From: Suillus spraguei
Lineage: Eukaryota > Basidiomycota > Agaricomycetes > Boletales > Suillaceae
Assembly: GCA_016800925.1 (NCBI GenBank)
Contig: JABCPU010000185.1
Span: forward strand, 1 to 64,000
DNA length: 64,000 bases
Reading direction: 5' to 3'
Below are positions 24,066 through 35,166 of this stretch, one piece after another; position 1 is the first letter of the stretch; each line of letters begins with the position of its first letter. The position numbers and the translations under genes were made by a program. Under the pieces are notes generated by a model. It searched no databases, was not told the DNA's origin, and saw only the letters and a program-made list of their open reading frames with translations.

Positions 24066-24849
24066 CAAAATGCGTGGGCAGATACCCAACACAAAAACCG
24101 GGAGGGAAGGTAAAGCATGCTCGAAATAAGTACGTGCAACGGTGTTCAAAGTTCGAGATGACCAACAGCGAAGAAAAGAGTCGGAGGACCAACGTTCAAC
24201 GTCCGAGAGGTTTAACGATATCGTGGGATCCTGATAGTAGAAATTCCATTGTTCCACCAATGTCGAACGAGTGACCTGAGCAAACGGAAAGACCATAGCT
24301 AGCTCAAATCGCATTGCACAGTGTGAGCAGTCTTTTATGTGTGATGCTGATGTCGGAGGAGCAGCAGAGCGAAGGAAGAAATTATCTAGACAGTTTGTCA
24401 GTTGTCCTCGAAGTGCCATTCAAGCACGCGAATAGGAACAGTTGCGTCTGGGGTCACGTTATACGATGAATGAACTCTCTCCCACTGGACAGAATTTCTC
24501 CCAAACTCTTGGAGTTGATCACAGGTGACAGATTGATGACAGATTGCATGGTAGCGACCGTGAGACAACAAATGTCGAAGGAATTGGAAGCATCTCGAGG
24601 CTTAGATGCGAGGATCAGCAGCACTGAGCATGGCTAGATAGCAGTGGGTGGTTGGGAATCGCGATAAAAGTGGCGATATGAATTCACAGCTGTTACAGCT
24701 ATAATGCACCAGCATCTTTAGACTTACTATTGATTACAAGTGATTGCAGCTTGAAGCTCGTCTTGACTACAAAGGAAATTCTGTGCGAGTGACATACCGT
24801 TGACGACTGGGAGTGAAATCCCGTATAGAATGAGATAGTAAGTATGGTA
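24066..24849. other. No supportable gene
   Basis: A 24,419-24,100 minus-strand open frame continues upstream of the P450 pseudogene but has no recognisable motif. The rest is spacer between the P450 and the WD40 copy. Confidence 0.45.
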
Positions 24850-24925
24850 CGATCATGTCCAACCTTTCCTGTACAGAGACTAGATTATTTACTTTCCTTC
24901 CAATTTTATCATTTTCCTCCATGCA
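24850..24925 (+). pseudogene. Relic of CDC123 exon 1 (5' end)
   Basis: GATCATGTCCAACC...TTTCCTCCATG aligns with the start of the complete CDC123 gene (38,832-38,915), including GACTAGATTATTTACTTTC versus its counterpart there. A gap of ~14 bp follows TCAT. Only the first ~25 codons are represented, and it is not functional. It shows that the block exchanged DNA with the CDC123 locus 14 kb away. Confidence 0.75.
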
Positions 24926-24929
24926 TTGT

Positions 24930-26448
24930 TGATGACCATGAGCGTGTGGGGAGATGCACAACAAAGAAACAAGACGAAGCGAGCTTACAGTAGAAGAGGT
25001 CACGACTGCATGGTCGCTGCACCTGATGCAGCAGTTCTAAGAGCAGGAACGGGAATAGGTGTTGTGGACGTCGAGGAGGCAGCAGATTGAGTCTGCGACG
25101 ATGATGCCCAGGCTTGACTGGTCTGACCTTCCGATTGACCTTGCTGCTGCTGCATTGATTGTGCATTCTCATTGGCGTGCTGAGATGCACAGCAGAGAAA
25201 AAGTACGAGATGACTCAACAATCGGACAGGTCGTGAATGCGCATATCTTGGATGTGGTGTAGTAGGGTTAGTACCTGAAGCAGGTAGTGTCGTGGATGAC
25301 CCTTGGCTGTGTGATTTGCCTTGCTGCTGTACTTTTCGTGGCGGCGGTGGAGCAGTAAATATAGCCTGGACAGAAATCATTAAACCAGGCGATGAGAAAT
25401 GCACGTGAAGAAATGCATACCTCTCTATCCTTGACTGCAGCAACTTCGACGATAGGAGGATCACGAGAGAAGATGGACCACCTCGGGCGTTGCTGGAGTT
25501 CGGTTGGGTCATCGCTATTGCGGGGAGATTGATGGAAGAGGGACGAAAAACGCTCAAAAAGTGATGTGCGAGTACTGCGAGAATTGCGTGCAGGAGAACG
25601 ATGATTGATACCGCGTGCTGCGGAGGACTGAGAGCACAAAAGTCAGAACAAGAACTGGTCAGAAAAAGTAGATGGTTCACCTGTGTGCCATTTTGTATGC
25701 CATCAAAAAAGCCTGCCGGTACACGCCGTGCCTCTATAGGTGGACGCCGCGTAGCGTTGTTCTGGAGTGACAAGCTTAAATTGGTTGAAACAATGAAGAA
25801 ACACGTCACATACCTTCACCGACGACTTATGCGCTGGGACCTGCGAGTGGAATATTAGCGTAGTTTTTACTGAAGAACCATGAGATTTACATCAGATAGA
25901 GGTTGGAGGAGATCTTCAAGGCCAGCTTCTTTGAGGATGGCGTGAACATCCCGAGTGTACACGTTTCCATTTTCACAACAACTAGTGACTAGCACTTTTC
26001 CATTGGGGGTAAGAGCTGCACAAGACACATCCGAGTTATCTTCGTGCCGGAGGAGCGGACCGACTGGGAGGTTCGTGTCAAGATTCCATAGACGAGCTGT
26101 ACCATGGCACCGCTTAATGCACTTGCAAGGAAGCGGTTGTTCTGAGACAAGGAGATGGCCCTAACTGGGAAGTAGTAGGTTACACCAGTATGCGACTCTC
26201 AAGGACGGCGCCCAAGTGGTTGTATCAAATATCCTAATCAAGCCCCATGAACCGGAGATAAGTTTCTTCCCATCCGATGTCCAGGCCAAGCTGAAAATAT
26301 GATGATGACCATGTTTGAGCGTGTTCAACAATTTGCCAGTCTTGGCATCCCAGATCTTTACAGCATCCGCTTCCTTTGAAATTGTTACGGCATCCACGTT
26401 TGTTCCACCACCGGTTGCAATTTTGGTTGCATCAGGCGAGTATATGAT
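24930..26448 (-). pseudogene. WD40-repeat gene, truncated copy B
   Basis: From 26,397 down it carries the blade DAVKIWDAKTGKLLNTLKHG and the SLAWTSDGKKLISGSWGLIRIFD strand, then the tail segments: PAGFFDG near 25,715, RTSLFERFSSLFHQSPRNSD near 25,550, FTAPPPPRKVQQQ near 25,350 and a Gln/Ser-rich end near 25,000. Homology to the full-length copy stops abruptly at 26,448, within a SPDATKI-type blade, so the N-terminal ~200 residues are missing. Several frame changes add to the loss. It lies directly downstream of copy C in the same orientation. Confidence 0.75.
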
Positions 26449-26589
26449 TCACTATAGCATTGGCGTGCGTGTTTTGTAATTATCGTGAACTAATGCGTTT
26501 ATTTGACTGGTAGTTACACTGGTTAATGCACTACACGTGTCTTGTAACTATCATGCATATTGCATTATACCCCCAGGAAGTTGTGGGCA

Positions 26590-27600
26590 ATGACGAAGGA
26601 ATACATACCTCTCTATCCTTGAATGCTGCAACTTCGAAGATAGGAAGACCACAAGAGAAGATGGACCGCCTTACACATTGTTGGAGTTCAGTTTCGTCAT
26701 CGGTATTGCGGTGAGAGTGATGGAAGAGGGATGAGAAACGTTCGAGAAAGGATGCTCGAGTACTGCGAGGGTTGTGTGTGGGAGAATGATGATGGGTACC
26801 ATGTGCTGTGGAGGAGTGAGAGCACGAAGGTAAGGACAAGAACTGGTGAGAAAAAGTAGACGACTGACCTGGGCGCCATTTTGCACGCCACCCAAAAATT
26901 CTGCCGGTATTCGATGTGCCTGAATAGGTGGACGTCACATAGCATTGTTCTAGAGTGAGGAACTTGAAATGGTTGAAATGATGGAGAAACACGTCACGTA
27001 CATTTATTAACGACTATGGCGGACCTGCCAGTTGAGGATTAGCAAAGGTTGCAGGAGGTCTTCAAGGCCAGCTTCTTTGAAAATAGCATAAATGTCTCAT
27101 GTATACGCGTCTTCGCCTTCACAACTAGTGATTGAAACACTTCCATCAGTGGAAGGGCTGCACGCTGCAAATCCTATTCATGCTGGAGAGATGGTCCAAC
27201 TCAGAAGTTGGTGTCAAGATTCCATAGCCACGCTGTTGTATCGCTTGACCCACTTGCAAGGAGGCGTTGGTTAGCAGATAAGGAGATGGCGCTGATCCAT
27301 TCTGTGACCTCCCAAGTGGCTGTGTCGAAAAGGCCGTATGAACCGAAGATGATCTAATGTCCAGGCCAAGCTGTAAACGTGGTATTTGTGTTTGAGCATC
27401 CTGAACAGTTCGCCCGTCTTTGCATCCCAGATTTTTACTGCACTCTCATTCCATCCGCCTAGGGAAACGCACAGGTACAGGTACAGTGTTGGATAGTCAC
27501 GTGGGATGAAAAGACCTAGCAGATCTGCTGCCTGTGGGATGTAGATACAGGGAGGTGCCGGAGGAGAATCTAGGACAGGCACCGAGTGTTTATATTTATC
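26590..27600 (-). pseudogene. WD40-repeat gene, truncated copy C
   Basis: Carries one blade (SAVKIWDAKTGELFRMLKHK, ~27,445-27,385), a damaged middle, and tail segments to FEVAAFKDRE (~26,610). It stops at the following intron donor, so the final exons present in copies A, B and D are absent. The upstream sequence replacing the N-terminal blades (27,480-27,600) matches that of copy A. Together with the membrane-protein copy 2 it forms the second half of the segmental duplication. Confidence 0.75.
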
Positions 27601-28436
27601 CTCATTAGGTTGAACAAGAACTCATGAAGCTCCGGTCAGCGACTTCCCTTAGGGATGCTATTGTGCCCCTGATACTGACAAGTGCAATGTGCTCCCCAGT
27701 GTAGGCTGTGTTGTCTATTATGTAGCCCTCGTTCAGATTTGACACTCTTCACCCAGATGCGCTGGTTTATTCAAGTTTTACATCTAGCCTAGGTCTACAA
27801 CGTCTTTGAATGTGTGTATTCATCATGTTTTTCTTTTCTTTTCTTTGCCTTCGGCAAGTGCTTTGAGTATCTGCTATACCTAGACTACTAATCTGAAGCC
27901 GAGATTAGGATCCGAGTCAGGGCCATCTGCACGGCCCAGATATCTCCAAGTCAATCTAGCAAACTTTTCTAGTTTCATTTCATTCGAATGACCACTGAGT
28001 ATGCGTGCAGGTCTCCTCATGCTGTTGTTCATGAGTTTCAGAAATGTAATCTGAATACTGAAAAGTCTCAAATGTCAGCCGTCTCTTAACTGGCCGCAAC
28101 AATTTTTTTAGACTTGCCAGTGGTGCCAGCATCAGCATGTGGGTGGCATCCTATCATGATGGTTCAAATTTACTTAATTTTCTCCGAGATGCAATGTCAA
28201 TGTTTGACTTCTATCTTTATATCCAGGGTCCTGCCAGTCATGAGTACTGAGCGCTTGCTCCCACTTTGAATAGAGCATGTGTTTCCTGCGCTCAGTAAAA
28301 TTGCCTACAGCATCATGCTATTTTGATGGGCCAGATGATTTATGGGCAGCGAACTAATCATGCGGAGTTCCATTCCTCCTTATAACTGCTAATCATTAAC
28401 TTTTTAACTTCCCAACTCACCTGCTGATAGTTCTTG

Positions 28437-30712
28437 ATGGCTGCATGGAAGCTTTCATTGGTGTTGATAATCCTCGTGTCCACTTCCATCTGCGCTTGTT
28501 GCTGGGCGTTCGTGATTGTGATTTGGTGTAAAAATTATGTGATTCTCCCCGACTCCGTCGCCGACATCATTTACAATTATCCTACTGTACTCACCCTCGT
28601 ATCCACTGTGATATCCACGACTCTGTCAACAATAACCACAACGTAAGTTCATGTAACTAGGTATATACAGTGCTTTGCTAACGTCTCCATCTGCATCCAG
28701 TTGTTTATCGCTCGCCGCCAAAAATGCAATCAACCACTATATTACCCGACCAATATCACTGGTCGGACTTCGTGCTGCGATAGCTCTCACCAAACCACAA
28801 CCCCTTCTCCAGTGGAGTCATCGCAAGCTTTCATGTATCACATTGACTTTTGTCGGTTTGATTACGCTCCTCAATTCAAGGTTTGAAATTATGCTCACAA
28901 GCGCTGTAACTGACACATATCTTGCCACAGCTGGGCGACATTACTATTGCCGACAATACTGGTGTTTCCTGTATCGATCAGTGGCAAAGATCTGGACCTC
29001 GGAAGCACCGCCTTCGACGCCCAACTAGGTCTTGAAATTCCTATGCTAGAATGTAAGAGCTGCACATTTTTCTTCCGAATTGAGTTATACATATTGATAT
29101 TCCCATCATAGCATACATGAGTGCTTCTGATATGCTCGATATTATGGCGCCAATGAGCGGGACTTCAGCCACACCCTTGGTTGCCGCAGATGGAGAGTAT
29201 AGTGTCTTCTCCTTTAACGGTGTCTCGTACTGGATATCCAGTGGTGCGCTCTGATGTAACAATGTACCTGGATTAGTATCTCATTCTGTTCTCAGGTGGC
29301 ATCATTCCGGCAGTCGAAAGCTATGCAGGCACGACGTCTACCCCTGGTGGTATTGGTCTTGCATACTATGGTGGAAAAGTCATGGTCAATACAGTCAGCA
29401 ATAAGCACCAGGGAGTCAATAACGGATCCTATACAGTGACAAGTGTCACACAACAGGGCCTTTCGGCGAATATTACCTGCAGTGATCTTGACCCAGACCA
29501 GTACTCACTGAGCTTTGACAATATCACTTCCTCAGTCCTTGGATTAACGACTACAACTTGGCAATGGAAAGCTAGTTGCCCTCTCGGCAGTACGTCTGCA
29601 TGGTTCACCTGTGTCTGACATGGCCTGATGTTGTTGGTCAGTGGGTGTCAGCTCTTCATCGACGAGCTCTTCGGACCTTCTCGGTATTGTTGTTTGTCCC
29701 ACTCCGGCACCTAATACCCCTAACACCACATCATTTGGTAAGCGAGTTTAACACTGAGAAGGGTCCATATTGATTATCACTACTACCCTACATAGACGTC
29801 CTGCTGCAAGGCATAGGACAGTATAGTTTTTTGAATCCAACAGTCTGCACAGTAGCACCATATGTGGCTTCATTTGATGTGGCATACGAAGGACAAATGA
29901 TTTTAGTCGACGATCTACCTGCTACTAACATCCAGCCACTCCAGAACAACAGCATGAATGTCACCACCTTCATATCGAACGTAGTGTATAGACTGTCTAA
30001 CACTAGTCAGACAACGTACAATAACCCTTTGGGGGAGTTGCTGCGCCTTAGCACAGTAGGCCCTGGCACGACTTCGGTGAATGAAATCTTGGTGAGATTT
30101 GCCACATTTAGAACGGCAAAACAAATCATCTTACTTCTGAGTTTCGTAGCAAATTTACTTCAGCAGCATTGTAGAGTTTTCTGGCACAGTAAGTGAACAA
30201 TCTTACCTTACCCATCACTCTCAAATGGGGGCTAATATACTGCAGTACCTTCGTTCTGCCTACTCTGCAGAAGGCGCAGACTCCATGATGCCGGACTTGT
30301 ACTCAGACGAAAGTGCTTTCACATCCCTGAATGGAACAACATACATCATCACCTACGGCTGGTACAGCGAACGTCTTACATACATCTATATCATGATCGT
30401 TCTCACACTCATCTGGGCGCTCACTGTTTCACTTGCGATGTACAGTCTGATTCAAGAACATACTCACCCACGCACCAGCACCGATTTTGATGCATCAAAT
30501 CCAGTCCATCTGATGATGGCATCTTCAGCGGAGGACTAGAAACGCTCGCTGGGTTTGAAGGTGACGGAGTTGCGAAGAATGAACATGCACGGGTGCGTTT
30601 TCTAGTAGATGGTCAGGGTGTGGCACTTGGTGATGCTGTGGGAGAGAGGACATCTGTTCAGCATATTAAATCGACGATACGGTTTGAGGTTGTACCAAAG
30701 GATCTTAATTAA
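28437..30712 (+). pseudogene. Multi-pass membrane protein of unknown function, copy 2 (C-terminal frameshift)
   Basis: Same architecture and intron positions as 19,107-21,377. The N-terminal helix (WAFVIVIWCKNYVILPDS) is followed by an intact TRPISLVGLRAAIALTKPQPLLQW to FVGLITLLNSR junction, the outer domain with NITCSD and NNSMNVT sequons, and the last helix (YIYIMIVLTLIWALTVSLAMYSLIQ). After DASNPVHLMMASSAE one G of a run is missing near 30,530 relative to copy 1, giving a premature TAG at 30,537-30,539. The original stop would be the TAA at 30,710-30,712. The protein would therefore lack only ~57 tail residues and could still be made. Function unknown. Confidence 0.75.
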
Positions 30713-30852
30713 GCAGCCCACAGCTGTTGGGTATAAACGTGCTATGAAATCTTTCATGTCTTATATGCCCTGACTGTTGTAAGTTATGTGAGTCTTTTAT
30801 GTCCTGAGACGACATTTTAATCAGCTTATCGCACCCATACAACATGCATGTC

Positions 30853-31170
30853 TCCATCAGATGTTTACATCCATTGAAATCTCCAGGTTTCGTATCGTAC
30901 ATCGTGAGTATCGATACAGTCTTTGAGAGCATCATTGATACCTCAAATCTGCCATGGAAATATTATCCTATAGATGGGAGCTGCGAGTTGGTGTATTTTT
31001 ATCCAAGGCTGTCTCATAGGTATGTACCAATTCTCTAATCCTTGCTCATACAAGACAATGATTTTTATGTCATGCAGTAATATCACAATGCAACGTGAAT
31101 TCCTGTGACTTGATGAACGAGCACTAAACACAAAACAAGATTGTAGAAACTCGGTGTTTTTTTTGGAAGG
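30853..31170 (+). pseudogene. Relic of CDC123 exons 2-3, intron retained
   Basis: CATCAGATGTTTACAT... through TATTCCTATAGATG-like codons and a CTCATAGG exon end align with 39,300-39,507 of the complete gene. An intron at 31,021-31,078 follows at the same place, and then an exon-3-like stretch (CACAAAACAAGATTGTAGA, cf. 39,609). Stops and small deletions are present. Because the intron is kept, this came from a DNA-level duplication and not from retroposition. Confidence 0.8.
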
Positions 31171-31573
31171 TACCCTGTCGTCAATCCGTCGTTTTTACAA
31201 AGTTAGGCACGTGCACCGACTTCTTCTGTTCTGAACAGAAGGTGTGATCCCCTCGAGATGGGATATCGGCTTATATTGCATAGATTATCATATCATACCC
31301 CAGGCGACGACTCTTGCATGACTCCATGTACTATATAATGTACATGCATTGTTATTTTATTCTCAAATGGACGTTACTCATTGATAGTCTGATAACGAGA
31401 CTTCGATAAAGAGATGACAATGAAATAGTGCTGGGGTTCAATTCGAAACTATCTAAGTGTTGGGTAGATACACTCATACTGTGCTTGTACGATGAGGCAA
31501 GGCCTTGATGGACATATCACCATTTTCCGTTCCCTAGGACAAAAGAACACGGTATCTCTGCCATCAGACAGTG
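31171..31573. other. No supportable gene
   Basis: AT-rich spacer between the CDC123 relic and the MITE. Confidence 0.5.
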
Positions 31574-31990
31574 CATCAGGAAATCATGAGTTTACCTATT
31601 CCTTACTTATTTCAAACTTTTCCCACTTATTCCAAATGGATCTACTTATTTCTCTTAAATTACCACCTGGTCCCAACTGAACTATCAGGATCTGTTAGCC
31701 ATCATTATAAATGTGTGCTATAAAATTATTGGACTCTTAATTTGCAAAATAGTACCTCAAGAGAATATTTGAGAAATAAAATCATCAGCATTAATGTGTC
31801 ACTCGAGCTTCATACTAGTCACTAATTGTTGGTCTTATGCAATGAAACTTGTCTCTCAGGCCCAACAAACATATTGGAATACTCAATTTTGAAGCAGTTG
31901 TCAAATTTCAGAAAAAAAGTAGGTCCATTTGAAATAAGTGGGAAAAGTTTGAAATAAGTAAGGAATAAGTAAACTCATGATTTCCTGATG
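31574..31990. mobile_element. 417-bp MITE-like element with ~78-bp terminal inverted repeats
   Basis: The left end CATCAGGAAATCATGAG... is repeated as a reverse complement at the right end (CTCATGATTTCCTGATG, ending 31,990). The two arms match over about 78 bp (31,574-31,651 and ~31,912-31,990) with only a few differences. The centre is AT-rich and non-coding. Flanking bases (GTG on the left, TGC on the right) show no clear long target duplication; a 2-bp TG is possible. A non-autonomous DNA transposon is the best fit. Confidence 0.85.
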
Positions 31991-33204
31991 TGCTACTAAT
32001 GAGTCATGAGGCGTTGGTGACACACAACACATACTTATTCTTTGATCGCAGGCGAGAACAACCCCAGAGATATAATCAAAACGGTGGCAACGCCAGCGGT
32101 GCAGAAAACCAAAATGGACAATGCTGCAGCAAAGAACACCGTGATATCAAAAAGTGAGCTGCTGACCTGTGACTCACATCGCAACTGGAGATGCACATGC
32201 CCAATCTGATTTACGATCACCAAAGGTATCTGAGAAATGCTAACTTAAACAATTCTTGAAAATCACCATCCATTCTATTGATGGCAGACTGACAGTGTCG
32301 GATAAGTCGTAGCAAGACAGAGTAAAGGCTCCTGCATGATGCTGTTTTGACAATGTGCTTCAATCGGGAGATGAACACGTGGATGTATCGTGCATGCACG
32401 ATCATTATGAAGAATAAGTAGAGTCGAGTACAGAAACTAGAAAACTTTAGCAGTAGGCGATAAGGCAGAAACAATAAGATAAGTGGTCTTGAAGAAGATG
32501 AGCGCTCTTTGAGTGACATCAGTCGAAGCCCAGTAACCACATACCTACATTGTGATTGGCACAGGTGGCTACTGCATTCTCTATGACCTATGCTTCCTTA
32601 GTGCAAAATGGACGCAGAGACAGAATGGCCAGTCATAGCGCAGACAGCGATGTAGGGCTGAGACGTTCTGCTTTTGAAAACCATACCTGCTCTGGCAGAT
32701 AATTCATGTCAGCACCTGTGCAACAGAGGAGGATGACATAACGGGAAATCACCATCACATCATTATATGATATGTCAAATTTAGTGGGTAGCATACATGC
32801 CTTGTGGGAAATACGGCTGGGGTGTGCACTCGGGTAAGGGAACGATTCAGTCTGAGGTAGAATATTGTGAATACTTACTATTAGGTATCCAAGGAATAGA
32901 TGCGCATGAAATAGCTGGTACACGAGAAGTGTAGTACCAGGATTTGCGGCCAGGACATGTTTCTAACGACTGCTTGACATTAAAATTGAGGCTTCACAGC
33001 ATAGCGTTGAAAGCAAGCTGAGATTAAAGAGTTATGAACTGAAATACACACATGCACGGCATGAACGAAGAAAAACAAGTAAGTATGAAAAATAGATGTA
33101 AAAGATGAATTAAGTATATATGCGCTGCAGTGTTAATGACCATCAGCATGTGGTGGAGATGCACAACAAAGAAACAGCACAAAGCGAGCTCGCAGTGGAA
33201 GAGG
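31991..33204. other. Spacer with unrecognised minus-strand open frames
   Basis: Three minus-strand frames (32,923-32,633, 32,540-32,217, 32,223-32,035) contain hydrophobic stretches and could be pieces of a membrane protein. I cannot join them into a known family. 32,850-33,060 is the 3' flank shared with WD40 copy A. Confidence 0.35.
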
Positions 33205-35166
33205 TCATGACTGTATGGTCGCTGCACCTGATGTAGCAGTTCTAGGAGCAGGAACAGGAACGGGTGTTGTGGACGTCGAGGGGGCAGCAGGCTGAGTCTG
33301 CGACGATGATGCCCAAGCTTGACTGTTCTGACCTTCCGTCTGACCTTCCGATTGACCTTGCTGCTGCTGCATTGATTGTGCGTTTACGTTGGCGTACTGA
33401 GATGCACAGCAGAGAAAAAGTACGAGATGACCCAACAATCGGACAGGTAGTGAATGCGCATATGTTGTATGTGGTGTAGTAGGGTTAGCACCTGAAGCAG
33501 GTGGTGTCGTGGACGACACCTGGCTGTGTAATTGGCCTTGCTGCTGTTTTTTTTGTGGCGGCGGCGGAGCAGTAAATATAGCCTGGACAGAAATCATTAA
33601 ACCATGCGATGAGAAATGCATGTGAAGAAATGCATACCCCTCTATCCTGGACTGCAGCAACTTCGACTATAGAAGGACCACGAGAGAAGATGGACCATTT
33701 TTGGCGTTGCTGGTGTTCAGTTGGGTCATCGCTATCGCGGGGAGAGTGGTGGAAGAAGGACGCAAAACGTTCAAAAAGGGGTGTGCGAGTACTGCTAGGA
33801 TTATGTGCAGGAGAGCGATTATGGGTACCGCGTGCTGCAGAGGACTGAGGGCACAAAGGTCAAAACAAGAACTGGTCAGAGAAGTAGGCAGTTGACCTGT
33901 GTGCCATCTTGTATGCCATCGAAAAAGCCTGCCGGTACTCGCCGTGCCTCGATAGGTAGACGCTGCGTAGCGTTGTTCTTGAGTGACGAACTTAAACTGG
34001 TTGAGGTAATGAAGAAACACATCACATACCTTCGCTGACGACTTTTGCACTGGGACCTGTGAGTGAGATATTAATATAGTTTTTACGGAAGAACCATGAG
34101 ATTTACATTAGATAGAGGTTGGAGAAGATCTTCAAGGCCAGCTTCTTTGAGGATGGCATGGACATCCCAAGTGTACGCGTTTCCACTGTCACAACCAGTG
34201 ACTAGCACTTTACCATTGGGGGTAAGAGCTGCACAAGACACAAACATGACACCTTCGTGCTGGAGGAGTGGACCGACTGGTAGGTTTGTGTCAAGATTCC
34301 ATAAACGAGCTGTACCAAAGGACCGTTTAATGCACTTGCAAGGAAGCGGTTGTTCTGAGACAAGGAGATGGCCGTAACTGAGAAGTAGGTTCTACCATGG
34401 CCAGTTGGGTCACGTATGCCACTCTCAAGGACAGCGATCTTCTCCAAGTGGCTGTATTGAATATCCCAATCAGGCCCCATGAACCGGAGATAAGTTTCTT
34501 CCCATCCGAAGTCCAGGCCAAGCTGAAAACTTTATGATCGTGTTTGAGTGTGTTCAACAGTTTGCCAGTCTTGGCATCCCAGATCTTTACAGCATTCTCG
34601 CCCTTCAAGTTTGCAACTGTTACGACATTGCGCTTGTCACCACCGGTTGCAATTTTCGTTGCATCAGGCGAGTATATCACTGCGTTCACCCATGTATCCC
34701 CGGTTTTGATTATCAGGACGGTTTTGCCGCTCTTGACATCCCAGACCCTTGTCGTCCCGTCCCAAGATCCGCTCGCCACTCGACCACCATCTGCACTCCA
34801 GCACAATGCTCCTACAACTTTGGTGTGTCCCTCCCATTTAGCAATAATCTTTTCCGTCTGGACATTCCATAACTTCACTCTCCCGCCGACGCTTCCGGTG
34901 GCAACAGTCGTATCATCTGGAGACAACGCCACGGACCGCACTCCTACTTGCCATTTCTCCTCATTTCGCCAGTCCTCCTCATCTTGCCAGTCCTCTCCTA
35001 TCTGTGTACCGCTCTCCAAATCCCATAGTCGGACTGAGCCGTCCGAAGAACATGTGAAGGTGTGTAGTCCACAGCTCAGATGCACAACACCATTGACTTC
35101 GTCAGTATGATCTTGCATCGTCTGGAGTGGCGTGACCACTGGCGTCTTACTAGTGGAGGAAGACAT
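33205..35166 (-). CDS. WD40-repeat protein with low-complexity tail (copy D, longest copy)
   Basis: ATG at 35,166 begins MSSSTSKTPVVTPLQTM. WD40 blades follow with recognisable strands: SSDGSVRLWDLESG, SPDDTTVATGSVGGRVKLWNV, SADGGRVASGSWDGTTRVWDV, SPDATKIATGGD...NAVKIWDAKTGKLL and SDGKKLISGSWGLIGIF. Further blades occur at ~34,400-34,130 (AISLSQNNRFLASA, RLWNLDTNLPVGPLLQHEG). A tail region FERFASFFHHSPRDSDDPTE is followed by a Gln/Ser/Thr/Pro-rich end, with the stop at 33,205-33,207. Frame changes near 34,447 (ATW to EKIAVLE) and near 34,325 look like 1-bp indels and are not obvious introns, so the C-terminal half may be broken. WD40 propellers mediate protein contacts; this subfamily is expanded in Boletales as I remember it, with no known role. 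Confidence 0.7.
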
